From an uncultured Lachnospiraceae bacterium (lineage in GTDB: Bacteria > Bacillota > Clostridia > Lachnospirales > Lachnospiraceae): a stretch of 64,000 nucleotides of DNA. The notes beneath the pieces are model-generated. The model made no database searches and was not told the origin of the DNA. It was given only the letters and a program-made list of their open reading frames with translations. Location: assembly GCA_910586705.1 (NCBI GenBank), contig CAJUJK010000005.1, positions 62,001 to 126,000 of the forward strand, read 5' to 3'. Positions 51,923 to 61,513 of the stretch are shown here, one piece after another. Position 1 is the first letter of the stretch; each line of letters starts with the position of its first letter. The position numbers and the translations under genes were made by a program.

Positions 51923-53194
51923 TTACCAGAAAATCCCTATCTCTTCCTTTTTTATCCCCAGACCGAGAAGCTGCTCTTCTATTTTGTCAAAATGCGCCTC
52001 ATTGGCTATCATGTATCTCACGTCTTCTTCCACACATACCTGCGGTTTTAAAACCGGAATCCCTTCCAGACGGCTTCCCCACAGTCTGGCATCGTTATCC
52101 ATGAAAGCGAAAACGACGCACTGTCTCTGGCACAGCGCCCGGAAAGCGGCAAGGCCTCTGTCCCCGCAGCCGAAAATGACAAACTTTCCCGTGCCCCCGA
52201 GCATATGCCTGTGGTCATGCAGGTACTGTTTATATACTTCATCCGGGTTGTTCAGCAGAACCTGCAGCCTTTTGCGTATTCCGGGCGGCAGACTGTCTGT
52301 ACCAGACTGCCCTTTGGCCGCTGCTTCCCTCAGCCTGTCCACAAACCATCCATACTGCTCCCCGAATGCCGCATCGGCAATCCTTTTCTCATCAAATGTC
52401 CGGCAGCAGCACACAAACGATTTTGCCATGCGGATATACAAGGACCGTTCCGTCCTTTCATCCCAGCCTTCCTGCATCAGTGCATGAAACTCATAATAAG
52501 AATATCCCAGTTCCCTCCCGGAATTAGATGAGGAGCCTTCTCTGTCAATGCAGTAATTATATAGACAGTCATCCAGATATACCGCCGACTCCGCCGCCGC
52601 ATTGGTCCTGTGCAGAAAACCTATATCCTGAAAAGCGGCTCCGGGGCTTTCCGAAAGTCTGATGCCCTTCCTGTCCACAACGGATTTTTTGTATATTCCG
52701 CTCCACAGATACCAGTCCTCCGTTGCCAGAAATGGAACATCTGCCGGCTTTACCGTTTTCCCATAAAAAGCAGGATCTTCTGACAGCCTTCTCTCCTTAA
52801 AGACCGTTTTTCCGTCACGGGCAGTCCAGTAAGCCTTATAACCACACTTTACAAGATCGGGAAAACCGGCACTGGCAGCACTTTCATAGAGGGTTTCATA
52901 CATCCCGCTGTCTATGTAGTCGTCCGTCTCCACAATGCCGATATACTCGCCCTGTGCCCTCTCCATTCCCAGATTCACCTGATAACCGTAACTCTTCCTG
53001 TCACTACGGATTACTTTGATGCGGCTGTCCTTTCGCGCAAGGGTTTCTATTATCTCAAGCGTACCGTCTGCGGATCCCGCATCAATACAGAGGATCTCCA
53101 GATCCTGCAGCGTCTGTCCCATCACGCTTTCCAGCGATTTCCCGATATAGGCAGCCACATTCAGTGACGGCATGATCACAGAGACTTTACACAT
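51923..53194 (-). CDS. Family 2 glycosyltransferase with a C-terminal Rossmann-like module
   Basis: 423 residues from the ATG at 53194 (GGGAGG upstream). The GT-A domain (residues 1 to about 230) has KVSVIMPSLNVAAYIGKSLES, the nucleotide-binding DAGSADGT and the metal-binding ETDDY. A helical middle region follows, and residues about 335-423 form the shared module (GKFVIFGCGDRGLAAF, VFAFMDND, then a VRYMIANEAHFDKIEEQLL tail). It transfers a sugar from an activated donor during glycan assembly; donor and acceptor are unknown. It starts 23 bases after the preceding glycosyltransferase. Confidence 0.9.
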   Translation of the reverse strand: MCKVSVIMPSLNVAAYIGKSLESVMGQTLQDLEILCIDAGSADGTLEIIETLARKDSRIKVIRSDRKSYGYQVNLGMERAQGEYIGIVETDDYIDSGMYETLYESAASAGFPDLVKCGYKAYWTARDGKTVFKERRLSEDPAFYGKTVKPADVPFLATEDWYLWSGIYKKSVVDRKGIRLSESPGAAFQDIGFLHRTNAAAESAVYLDDCLYNYCIDREGSSSNSGRELGYSYYEFHALMQEGWDERTERSLYIRMAKSFVCCCRTFDEKRIADAAFGEQYGWFVDRLREAAAKGQSGTDSLPPGIRKRLQVLLNNPDEVYKQYLHDHRHMLGGTGKFVIFGCGDRGLAAFRALCQRQCVVFAFMDNDARLWGSRLEGIPVLKPQVCVEEDVRYMIANEAHFDKIEEQLLGLGIKKEEIGIFW

Positions 53195-53217
53195 ACCTTT
53201 TCCTCCCTGTCCCGCCT

Positions 53218-54375
53218 TCAAACGGGATCGGCATACACAATCTTTTTCCCGTCCACGCCAAGCTCCCTAAGGCAGGCGATGACCTTTTCAATTACCAGTA
53301 AATCATTCAGCGCGATAACTACACAGTCCGCCTCATATGCCGGCACTTTTTCCGGCGGAATTTTCTGCACCTGCATCACTTCGTCATAGACATCCTCATG
53401 CTTTTTGTCCGCCCATGCAAGAATCCTGCAGTACGCCGTCCCTTTTATCTGCCAGTAATAAGTCCTGCCTACATTTCCGCCTCCGTACAGCACAACCGAA
53501 GATCCCGCTTTTACTTTTTTAAACGGGAAATAAAACCGGTTCAGTCCGCTCATCGCCGCATTGTCGTATTTCCAGACCATGAACCGCATGTACTGGTCTA
53601 TCTGCGGTTTTAAGGCGGCACCGTGACCAAGCGCCTGCGTTTTTTCATAAAGCCATGTGTACAGGCACGACGCATTCAGGTAGGCATCCTCCTTTTTCCG
53701 GGCACATGCCTGCGCCTCATGCATCTGGTAATGATACCCGCAATAGTCAGACAGGATGATCTTTTCTGCCCCCAGCAGCGTCGGAATCACAATCCCCACG
53801 TCCTCCCCGTCATTAATTCTGGTATCAATTTCCCCTATCCATCCATTTACCAGTTCCCTTTTAAAGAGCTTCGTACAAAGATAGGGCAGCACACCAAACA
53901 CAAAAGGCTCCTCTTTGCACAGCATCCGGCTGTACAATTCTTTTCGCGCCGCTTCCCCCGTATATGTACCGGCGGAACAGCCATTATATTCGCATACCGC
54001 CTCTCCCGTCTCCAGTACCTTTTCACAGCCGGCGGCAATGACATCCCCGTCTTCCAGTTCCCCAGCCAGCCTTTCCAGAAAATCTGCGTCGATCCAGTCA
54101 TCTGCATCCAGAAACGCAAAATAGGTACCAGACGCCTGTGCCGCTCCATATCTGCGGGCAGCAGACACACCCCCGTTTTCCTGAAAGAAATACCGTATCT
54201 GCTCATATTTTTCCGCATAGTCAGCACATATTTTTCCCGTGCCGTCGGTGGAGCCGTCATTGACCAGAATAATCTCCGTATTCCGATAAGTCTGCTTCAG
54301 AGCAGAATCCAGCGCACGGCGAATGTAACGTTCGCAGTTATATGCCGGTATGATCAGGCTGATTTTATCGTCCAT
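53218..54375 (-). CDS. Family 2 glycosyltransferase with a C-terminal Rossmann-like module
   Basis: 385 residues. GT-A motifs: KISLIIPAYNCERYIRRALDS, VNDGSTDGT, GGVSAARRYG and the DxD motif LDADDW. Residues about 291-385 are the shared module (SSVVLYGGGNVGRTYYW, RILAWADKK, ADCVVIALND), in which the Asp that would contact a ribose is kept. GGGGG precedes the ATG. This enzyme and the one that follows are the most similar pair in layout, but their catalytic domains differ enough to suggest different linkages. Confidence 0.9.
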   Translation of the reverse strand: MDDKISLIIPAYNCERYIRRALDSALKQTYRNTEIILVNDGSTDGTGKICADYAEKYEQIRYFFQENGGVSAARRYGAAQASGTYFAFLDADDWIDADFLERLAGELEDGDVIAAGCEKVLETGEAVCEYNGCSAGTYTGEAARKELYSRMLCKEEPFVFGVLPYLCTKLFKRELVNGWIGEIDTRINDGEDVGIVIPTLLGAEKIILSDYCGYHYQMHEAQACARKKEDAYLNASCLYTWLYEKTQALGHGAALKPQIDQYMRFMVWKYDNAAMSGLNRFYFPFKKVKAGSSVVLYGGGNVGRTYYWQIKGTAYCRILAWADKKHEDVYDEVMQVQKIPPEKVPAYEADCVVIALNDLLVIEKVIACLRELGVDGKKIVYADPV

Positions 54376-54435
54376 TGTTCTTTACCCCCGCAAAGATCCG
54401 GCGTAGAAAGCTCACCTTGTCTTACATTTCACTTC

Positions 54436-54912
54436 CTACATTTCATACAGAATGTCTTCCAAAGAAACAATGGGGCAGTCTACCTTTTCGCACAGCATTT
54501 CTTCTATCTCATCAAAATAGGTAATCGCCGTCACCACAATCACATCCACCGGCGCAAGCTCCTCATCCGGCATCACCACATCCACATCCGCGTAAATGAA
54601 ATCCGCATTCTTATCAATGGCATATTTCACGGCAACATCGGAACCCCGCAGCTCATCACACAATCGCTCCCCCAGTTCTTTCATCCCATAGACCGCCACC
54701 GTCTTATACCCCTTCTTCGTGAAATACTCCGCCAGCGTTTTCCCCTGCTGACGGATCTGCAGCCACTGGTCGAAAGCCATGTAAAGTTCATGGACTTTCT
54801 CCCCGCTTTCATGCATCCCTCTAATCTTTTTTGCCGCTGCCTGATTTGCCGCGATCCCTCCAGCCGCTGCACCTGCCGCCATGCCTAGTAATGTGGAAAA
54901 TACTTTTTTCAT
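54436..54912 (-). CDS. Free-standing Rossmann-like module protein
   Basis: 158 residues. The first 30 residues are hydrophobic and Ala/Gly-rich (STLLGMAAGAAAGGIAANQ), perhaps a membrane-associating helix, and a helical link follows. Residues about 69-158 are the shared module alone (YKTVAVYGMKELGERLCDEL, YAIDKN, VDVIVVTAI). Together with the preceding helix (WLQIRQQGKTLAEYFTKKG) it is about 40% identical by eye to the C-terminal 115 residues of the WbsX-like protein in the same cluster. AAAGGAG precedes the ATG. There is no catalytic domain, so it may be a binding or regulatory partner of the enzymes that carry the same module. Confidence 0.82.
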   Translation of the reverse strand: MKKVFSTLLGMAAGAAAGGIAANQAAAKKIRGMHESGEKVHELYMAFDQWLQIRQQGKTLAEYFTKKGYKTVAVYGMKELGERLCDELRGSDVAVKYAIDKNADFIYADVDVVMPDEELAPVDVIVVTAITYFDEIEEMLCEKVDCPIVSLEDILYEM

Positions 54913-54966
54913 TCTGTTCTCTCCTTTATCGCTTTATTTTGCTTCCCTTGCTTTTCCTTGCAACAT

Positions 54967-55695
54967 TTATTCATACTCAGCATACAGATACAGCCCGACC
55001 AGCCGCTTCAGCGTTTCGATCGGAGAGTATGCCTTGTGATAGAATTTGAAAACTATATTTTCAAAGGTCCGCCGTTTCAGATTGCGGCTTTCTCCGCCAA
55101 TGCGGAAATTTGACAGCACCGATCTGATCTGTGTAAAAGTGACCTCTCCACTGTTATACAGTCTGAGCATCAGTTCATAATCGGAAGATATCTGAAACAC
55201 TGTCAGAAACATCCCGAAATCCCGGTATACATCTCTGGTGACAAAGCATGTCGGATGCGGGATCATATGCTGCCTCAAATCTTTATGGCTGCCCTTAATA
55301 AAACCTGCTGCGTGTCCATCCGCCATAACCCTGCAGTATCCATAGATCACCTGATATCTGTCCTTCGTCAAATGGGATACCACCTTTTCAACTGCCCCGG
55401 GTTCATAGAAATCATCGCTGCATACAATACCGATCAGCCCGCCCCTCGTCATCCGGATTCCTTTGTTCATGGCATCATAGATCCCCCGGTCTTTTTCGCT
55501 GACATACCTCATCCTGCCATGAAAACGGGGCAGATATTCCTTAATAATATCCAGTGTCCCGTCAGAAGATCCCCCATCCACGACTATATATTCGATGTTT
55601 CTATATGTCTGATGGAGCACACTTTCTATCGTCTGGCGGATTGTTCCCGCGCTGTTCATGCAGGGTGTAACGACCGATACTTTCATGTTTATCAT
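54967..55695 (-). CDS. Family 2 glycosyltransferase, module-free
   Basis: About 242 residues from the ATG at 55695 (AGGAGG upstream; another ATG three codons on). GT-A domain with VSVVTPCMNSAGTIRQTIES, VDGGSSDGT, EKDRGIYDAMNKGI and the metal-binding CSDDF, the pattern of colanic-acid-type WcaE/WcaA relatives. The C-terminal tail is short and basic/aromatic and could contact the membrane. It is one of the few transferases in the cluster without the Rossmann-like module. Confidence 0.9.
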   Translation of the reverse strand: MINMKVSVVTPCMNSAGTIRQTIESVLHQTYRNIEYIVVDGGSSDGTLDIIKEYLPRFHGRMRYVSEKDRGIYDAMNKGIRMTRGGLIGIVCSDDFYEPGAVEKVVSHLTKDRYQVIYGYCRVMADGHAAGFIKGSHKDLRQHMIPHPTCFVTRDVYRDFGMFLTVFQISSDYELMLRLYNSGEVTFTQIRSVLSNFRIGGESRNLKRRTFENIVFKFYHKAYSPIETLKRLVGLYLYAEYE

Positions 55696-55739
55696 TTTCA
55701 GGTATTTTCCTCCTGATCTTTCTGCTGCATCCGTTTTTC

Positions 55740-57251
55740 TCAACAACTTTTCCAAATCTGTTCGTTTAACTTCAGCCCTCTTTCTTCTAAATAGTGAACT
55801 GCTTCAACATTATTGTGCAAATAACCAATACAATAAATAAACTTTTTATTCATTGGAGTCTCATTCGGTTTTATAATTGGTATGCCACAGCATAAGCCTT
55901 CTCTATAGGTATCGATAAATGCCATGATCTCTACATCCCCGACTATTTTCTGCAAAATTTCCGCCATAAGCTTCCCCAGCTTCCCGGCTCCCCAGATATA
56001 TATTTTCCCGCCTCGAAACCGCTCCCTGAGTAATGTAAAATACAGGCTTCTTGTATAAATCCACTCCTCGCCTTCTGACTTTACACTTCCCAGCATTCTT
56101 TCTGTATTCTTTACCTCTTTTTCTACATCGTGAAATATATCCAGCCCTTTAAAATGCTTATCGCTTCGCACCTCACTATAATACAAATCAATTTGATGCC
56201 TTACCGTCTTTTTAGCAAAATTTTCCTGCCATGTTTTTTGTGCATTCTCATGTATATTTACTATTTCTCCGTCTGCGTAATGGCGCACACATTTTAATAT
56301 GCAATCCCGGATACTTTCCACAGTAAAATTATCGCTGACAAAGGAATTATATCCGTCGATAAATAATTCTGGAACTCCCGCAACCGGCGTAGAAATAATC
56401 GTCATATCATACGACACCGCTTCAACCATAGAAGATGGAAAAGATTCATCTGTGCTGGTACACAACAGACAATCACATTTCTCCAACAGCGGTGTAATGT
56501 CCTCAACAAAATCGTGAAAAACAACCTTTGCCTCCAGCTTATGTGATTCGACATACACCATGCACTCTCTGGCATAATCGGAATCAAGATATCCTGCTAA
56601 ATGTAGTTCCAGATCCTTTGTTGCAAGACACTGTTCTACTGCCTGAATCGCCGTTAATTGGTTCTTCCTCTCACAGATATCGCCAAGCATCAGAAACCTC
56701 AGCTTATCTGTCGGATATACCGCTTTTCTTTTGATTTCCTCCCGTATAGCAATCGGTCTGACGCATTTTGAACTAACCCCTGCCTCTTGTCTCCACAACT
56801 CCGAATACATCTTGGAATCACACATATGGTACTGTGCATACACATCCCCCGGGCACAGCTTAAACTCGCTTTTCTGTAATTGATAAATGTTCATCAGATG
56901 CGGGATTTTCAATTTTCTGGACACATATTCTACTGCAGGATTCAGTTGTACGCTGTGAAAAAAAGTTATATTTTCTTTCCGGGCAAATTCCTCTATGCAG
57001 GGAACGCTATTCATTACCGCCATATAATCAATATTCATAAAATTATAAAATGTATAAAATTGCAGCCCTGCGTATGCCAGATGTAATCGGATACAGCGTT
57101 TCTTATATTCCGGATTCGGATTGCCATTTTCATCTGTAGGAATCACCACAATTACATCATATAGTTCTGCCATTAATCCAGCCTGTTGTATCAATAGGTT
57201 TCCAGCACCGCCAATTTTAACCGGCACATCTAAAAAATAAGCTATTTTCAT
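55740..57251 (-). CDS. Family 4 glycosyltransferase with a C-terminal Rossmann-like module
   Basis: 503 residues, GT-B fold. The N-terminal acceptor domain begins MKIAYFLDVPVKIGGAGNLL. The donor domain has FLMLGDICERKNQLTAI and the ExxxxxxxE motif in STDESFPSSMVEAVSYD. Residues about 414-503 are the shared module (GKIYIWGAGKLGKLMAEIL, IMAFIDTYREG, KKFIYCIGYL). From about here rightwards the DNA is visibly more AT-rich than the left half of the cluster. The stop lies 44 bases before the next gene's start. Confidence 0.9.
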   Translation of the reverse strand: MKIAYFLDVPVKIGGAGNLLIQQAGLMAELYDVIVVIPTDENGNPNPEYKKRCIRLHLAYAGLQFYTFYNFMNIDYMAVMNSVPCIEEFARKENITFFHSVQLNPAVEYVSRKLKIPHLMNIYQLQKSEFKLCPGDVYAQYHMCDSKMYSELWRQEAGVSSKCVRPIAIREEIKRKAVYPTDKLRFLMLGDICERKNQLTAIQAVEQCLATKDLELHLAGYLDSDYARECMVYVESHKLEAKVVFHDFVEDITPLLEKCDCLLCTSTDESFPSSMVEAVSYDMTIISTPVAGVPELFIDGYNSFVSDNFTVESIRDCILKCVRHYADGEIVNIHENAQKTWQENFAKKTVRHQIDLYYSEVRSDKHFKGLDIFHDVEKEVKNTERMLGSVKSEGEEWIYTRSLYFTLLRERFRGGKIYIWGAGKLGKLMAEILQKIVGDVEIMAFIDTYREGLCCGIPIIKPNETPMNKKFIYCIGYLHNNVEAVHYLEERGLKLNEQIWKSC

Positions 57252-57281
57252 TTTTCACCCTGTTATTTCCATACACTCTAC

Positions 57282-59201
57282 TTAGGCTCTATCACATTGC
57301 CGGAATGCATATATGCATCCCATCGTCTCATTCTTATTAAAATTCCAACAGGAAAAGCCCGCCATCCTCATCTTATTGAGCAGCCTGTCCGCGCCCCGGT
57401 AATGCCATTCCAACATAATAAGATCAATTTTCTCTAAGACTCCGGCATCAGACAAATCTTCAAAAACCGCATATTCCTCACCTTCGCAGTCTATTTTCAA
57501 AATAATGTTGCAGTCTTTGTGCTTTTCTATGATCCGATTTATCTCTTTTGACGCTCTTTTTACTTCAATCTTTGTTTCTATCTCATTTTCCTCATTGATC
57601 AGTCCCCATCTGACATAGTTTTGATAATTCTGCGTCCTGATATCAATATCCGTGCTTTGTCCACAACTCATATCTTCATTAAAACGCACGCTTCTTTTCT
57701 CCGACACATTACTCAGTCCAACCGGAAAAAGCTCATAACGCTGTTCATCCATTTTATTACTGTAAATATTTTTTTCTGCTCTTCTATATGTATTTTCAAA
57801 TGGTTCATATGCATATACTTTTCGGACATTTTCTTTCTGTAAAAACCAGAGCACAGAATCCCCTATATTCATTCCTACATCAATGACAACATCCTGTCTC
57901 TCATTGCAAAGATTATAAGAATATATATTGTCCCGCCATACTTCCAGACAATTATTAAACTCGTCTTCCGAGTTAATTTGAATATAAGTTCTTTCACCAA
58001 ATAATGCAGTCATACCCCCGTTCAGATCAACGTTGATACCCACATCTTTATGCGCTCCTCCTCTCCCAAGTATAATTCGGTTCGGAGAGACGCCATATTT
58101 TTCGCATAACAGTTTTGAAATATTCAAGCTTTCCTGCATACTCTGAATTGCAATATAAATCCTGTCATATGTATATCTGTCTATCTGATCAGCCTTAATG
58201 ATCTCCTTTCCCGCATAATAGCCCCGTTTATGCCGGTCCACAAAAGCCATTATTTCATACTGTTCATTAATTGCCTTTTCATTTAAGATAAAGAAATTAC
58301 CCAGACCATAAACTAAAATCTTTTCCTTTTTTATGTTCGGATCGCTTGTCAGTGCAGTATAGTTTCCCCATAGAGTTACAAATGCCCTTTCACTCCCATC
58401 GTTATCACTGTACGCAAGCGGAAGATTATATGACGTTTTCACATTTACATCAAGCGCCACCTCAAATTTATTCGATTCAACACAATGCACACCGCTATTA
58501 TCATGTCCTATATTATCAATCAGAGAAACATAAGGATTCACACACAATCCCTTATTTTCAATTACCTTCAGTGCCCAGAACACAGCCCATGAATCGTTAT
58601 CACCCTTCAGTCTCTGGGTAAGCTGTAACTCCAAGTCATTGCCCCACAGCGCAAGCTGCCGGGATCCAGCCGATGTTCTTTTTATTCTCTGTAAAATCTC
58701 ATAATCTTTCTCATATTTATTCCATCTGTCTTTCCATGTTCCCCATCCCCAGCTTGACATCCTCCCGCAAAAATACGCATCGTACACGGCAGATTCCAGA
58801 GAAACCGGCCACGCATATCCGCTAACGGAATAAACCCGTTTATCCTTCTCATATGTCACGAAACACTGTGTCATAAACTGTATAAAACCCCGCATCGGCA
58901 CACAGTCATCTTCCAGCACGATAACTGCATCATTTTCTGCGAAAACATAATTAATCCCCGACACAATAGACTCTGCCAGACCTTTATTATTCTCCGAAAT
59001 GCTCACTTCTGTCGGGCAGAAATCTACTTTCTGAATCAGTGAACTGACTTTTTCCCACTCTGCCCTGTGCCCTTCCTCTTTCAGACCATCTTGAAAAATA
59101 TATAGTTTCTGCGGTAGTATTGTACTTTCCTGCAATGCCTTCAACACCTTTTCTGTATGCGCACTCCGATTATATGTAAACAAAATTGTTGCAACATTCA
59201 T
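57282..59201 (-). CDS. Three-domain protein: family 2 glycosyltransferase, Rossmann-like module, FkbM methyltransferase
   Basis: 639 residues from the ATG at 59201 (GGGAGAGAG upstream). Residues 1 to about 270 are a GT-A glycosyltransferase (VATILFTYNRSAHTEKVLKA, metal-binding LEDDC, FCGRMSSWGWGTWKDRW). Residues about 292-385 are the shared module (KILVYGLGNFF, IMAFVDRHKRGYYAG, YDRIYIAIQ). Residues about 395-639 are an FkbM-family SAM methyltransferase (VVIDVGMNIGDSVLWFLQ, VYAYEPFENTY, ILKIDCEGEEYAVFEDL, LIMLEWHY). One polypeptide could add a sugar and O-methylate it, for instance to cap a chain (inference). Confidence 0.9.
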   Translation of the reverse strand: MNVATILFTYNRSAHTEKVLKALQESTILPQKLYIFQDGLKEEGHRAEWEKVSSLIQKVDFCPTEVSISENNKGLAESIVSGINYVFAENDAVIVLEDDCVPMRGFIQFMTQCFVTYEKDKRVYSVSGYAWPVSLESAVYDAYFCGRMSSWGWGTWKDRWNKYEKDYEILQRIKRTSAGSRQLALWGNDLELQLTQRLKGDNDSWAVFWALKVIENKGLCVNPYVSLIDNIGHDNSGVHCVESNKFEVALDVNVKTSYNLPLAYSDNDGSERAFVTLWGNYTALTSDPNIKKEKILVYGLGNFFILNEKAINEQYEIMAFVDRHKRGYYAGKEIIKADQIDRYTYDRIYIAIQSMQESLNISKLLCEKYGVSPNRIILGRGGAHKDVGINVDLNGGMTALFGERTYIQINSEDEFNNCLEVWRDNIYSYNLCNERQDVVIDVGMNIGDSVLWFLQKENVRKVYAYEPFENTYRRAEKNIYSNKMDEQRYELFPVGLSNVSEKRSVRFNEDMSCGQSTDIDIRTQNYQNYVRWGLINEENEIETKIEVKRASKEINRIIEKHKDCNIILKIDCEGEEYAVFEDLSDAGVLEKIDLIMLEWHYRGADRLLNKMRMAGFSCWNFNKNETMGCIYAFRQCDRA

Positions 59202-59259
59202 AGGTTTTCTCTCTCCCGGTTTCCGCAATTACCTTTTCAGCCTTTCCGATTGCCCCTGA

Positions 59260-59676
59260 TTACAATAATTCCCTTAATGAAATGACACGCCTGCACCCTT
59301 CCGCCCGCAGCTCATCCCGAATCTCTTCCCAAAAAGTCACTGAAGTAACCACAATCAATTCCTCTTTGTGCTTTACGATATCATTCCTCCTTATCACCGG
59401 AATCCCTTGATATTCGTATCCGCCTTCCCGCACCGCCCGATCCGTGATCGCCAGTATCCGATACTCCTTCAGACGGGCTTCTTCCACAAGGAATTTTCCC
59501 AGCTCCGTTATCCCATACACAATGATCCGCTCTATTTCTTCCTCCCTCAATCTGTCTATGGGAGATCTGCCTTTTTGTAAACATCCGATCCAAGCCAGCG
59601 CTGTTTTGAGTTTATTGGTTTCATTTGCTTTTCTTCCGCCTTTTTTAAGGATACCCTCGATCTCTTCCTTAATCAT
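59260..59676 (-). CDS. Free-standing Rossmann-like module protein
   Basis: About 138 residues. The start is taken at the ATG at 59676 after GAGGG, eight bases past the asparagine synthase stop; an ATG five codons earlier overlaps that stop. Residues 1 to about 45 are helical and charged. Residues 48-138 are the shared module (ERIIVYGITELGKFLVEEA, ILAITDRA, GIPVIRR, LIVVTSVTFWEEI), ending in the hydrophobic VISLRELL. It is a second stand-alone copy and differs clearly from the one at 54.4 kb, so it is not a recent duplicate. No catalytic residues are recognised. Confidence 0.78.
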   Translation of the reverse strand: MIKEEIEGILKKGGRKANETNKLKTALAWIGCLQKGRSPIDRLREEEIERIIVYGITELGKFLVEEARLKEYRILAITDRAVREGGYEYQGIPVIRRNDIVKHKEELIVVTSVTFWEEIRDELRAEGCRRVISLRELL

Positions 59677-59683
59677 TTTTCCC

Positions 59684-61489
59684 TCACTCATTTCTGTCAA
59701 TGACCGCCTTTTTCCAAAGATACGGCATAATTCTGGTCCATATCCTTTCGCCGTCGTGATACACAGCTTCCTTATTCTGCAAAAACTCATTTACATCCAC
59801 GCTGATGTCCAGTGCATTGACCAAATCACACTCCATAAAATCTCTGGAATGAATCGTGTCCAGCAAAAATTCTTTCCATTCCCCTTTAAACCACTCGGTT
59901 GCCGGTGAATTCCAGCCAATTTTAAGCTTTCTGTTCAGAATCCGTTCATCCATAAAAGGAGCGCCCATATCTCTTATGATCTTCTTTGTGTATCTATCCC
60001 GCATCTTAGACTGCCATGGTATGGAAAAGGCAAAGCATACGATCCGATAATCCATAAACGGCATTCTGATTTCCAGTCCATTGGACATGCTGTATCTGTC
60101 ATAGCATCTTAAAATGGTGGGAAGGACATCATAATGCGTCTCCCTATATAAACACTTATTCAGCTCATCCATTCGATAATAAGCATCATTTTTTTCACTC
60201 AATGAGACGTTCCCTTGCAAAATGGGAACCACCTTTTTTACCACTGTTTCATTGTCAACCCGGTTATATTCCGAGCTTGCGTCATTATATGTCTGTACGA
60301 TCTCCTCAAACTCCTTTGACCCCCGCTCTGTATCGCCCAGAGCGGCAAACAGGTCAAAACCATAGCCTCCAAACAGTTCATCCGCGCCATGACCGTCTAA
60401 AGTAACTTTGATTCCCGCATCACGAATGGCACCATATGTCTGTAAAAAAGGAACAGGACTTGTAATATAGGGATCCTCACACAGATACAGATAATCCAGT
60501 AACTGATCCGTCCCAATCTGCGACTCGACTTTGATCCGCTGCAGCGGAACATTCACATACTCAGCCGCCAACGTGGCAAATTCATCTTCATCATTAAAAG
60601 TTCCCGGCATATAAGATAGAAACGCATGCTGCCAGTCATTGTTCTTCCGCTCAAACGACTCCCCGGATAAGTAATGCATTGCCCCGATGGTACAGCTCGA
60701 GTCAATACCTCCACTTAAAGCAGTCCCAACCGGCACATCACTTCTCATGCGGATACAACATGCGTCCAAAAACAATTCTCTCAGCATCTCAACCTGTTCC
60801 TCATATCGCTCTGGAACCGTCACCAGATGATCCAGTGTATTCCACCATCTTCGTTTTGTCATCTGTCCGTCACGATATATCCCGCATGTTCCCGCCGGAA
60901 ATCTCGTAATTCCCCGAATCACACATTCCTCAGTCGATTCATATTTGAAGCAGTTCAGGGTATCCATCAGAATATGATTTACTCTTCTCTCCTTCATAAC
61001 CGGGAAAAAGGCTTTCATTTCCGATGCAAAATAGAAGCGCCCTTCATCTGCATACAAAAACAACGGTTTGATACCAAATCTGTCACGACTTAAAAACAGG
61101 GTTTTCTCCACATTATCCCAGATTGCAAGCGCCCACATGCCATTGCATTTTTCCTGAAACGCCTCTCCCCATTCTATATAGGCATTTAATAATACTTCCG
61201 TGTCAGCTTCTGTTTTAAAATGATATCCTTTTCCTTTTAGTTCCCTCTTTAACTCAACAAAGTTGTAAACCTCTCCGTTGTATACAATCCAGTAACGCCC
61301 ACTTGCATCGCACATGGGCTGATCCGCCCTTGCAGCCGTATCAAGAATCGCAAGTCTTGCATGACCCAGAGTAGCTCCCGTCAAGGTCTGTACTTTCAAG
61401 GCATCTGGACCCCTGTGTTTTATACGCTCCACACATTGTAATGCCTTTTCCCGCTCTATTTTACCGACACATCCGAATATTCCGCACAA
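59684..61489 (-). CDS. Asparagine synthase (glutamine-hydrolysing) homologue
   Basis: About 601 residues. The start is a TTG at 61489 preceded by AGGAGGAAGG. It puts Cys directly after the initiator Met (CGIFGCVG), as the class II glutamine amidotransferase nucleophile requires. An ATG six codons upstream would bury that Cys. The glutaminase domain continues with RGPDA and WIVYNGEVYNFVELK; the synthetase domain has the PP-loop GTALSGGIDSSCTIGA and LDGHGADELFGGYG. Homologues in glycan clusters amidate sugar acids or amino-acid substituents rather than make asparagine (family knowledge), and that seems likely here. Confidence 0.92.
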   Translation of the reverse strand: MCGIFGCVGKIEREKALQCVERIKHRGPDALKVQTLTGATLGHARLAILDTAARADQPMCDASGRYWIVYNGEVYNFVELKRELKGKGYHFKTEADTEVLLNAYIEWGEAFQEKCNGMWALAIWDNVEKTLFLSRDRFGIKPLFLYADEGRFYFASEMKAFFPVMKERRVNHILMDTLNCFKYESTEECVIRGITRFPAGTCGIYRDGQMTKRRWWNTLDHLVTVPERYEEQVEMLRELFLDACCIRMRSDVPVGTALSGGIDSSCTIGAMHYLSGESFERKNNDWQHAFLSYMPGTFNDEDEFATLAAEYVNVPLQRIKVESQIGTDQLLDYLYLCEDPYITSPVPFLQTYGAIRDAGIKVTLDGHGADELFGGYGFDLFAALGDTERGSKEFEEIVQTYNDASSEYNRVDNETVVKKVVPILQGNVSLSEKNDAYYRMDELNKCLYRETHYDVLPTILRCYDRYSMSNGLEIRMPFMDYRIVCFAFSIPWQSKMRDRYTKKIIRDMGAPFMDERILNRKLKIGWNSPATEWFKGEWKEFLLDTIHSRDFMECDLVNALDISVDVNEFLQNKEAVYHDGERIWTRIMPYLWKKAVIDRNE

Positions 61490-61513
61490 ATTACCTTCCT
61501 CCTGCATGTACGC

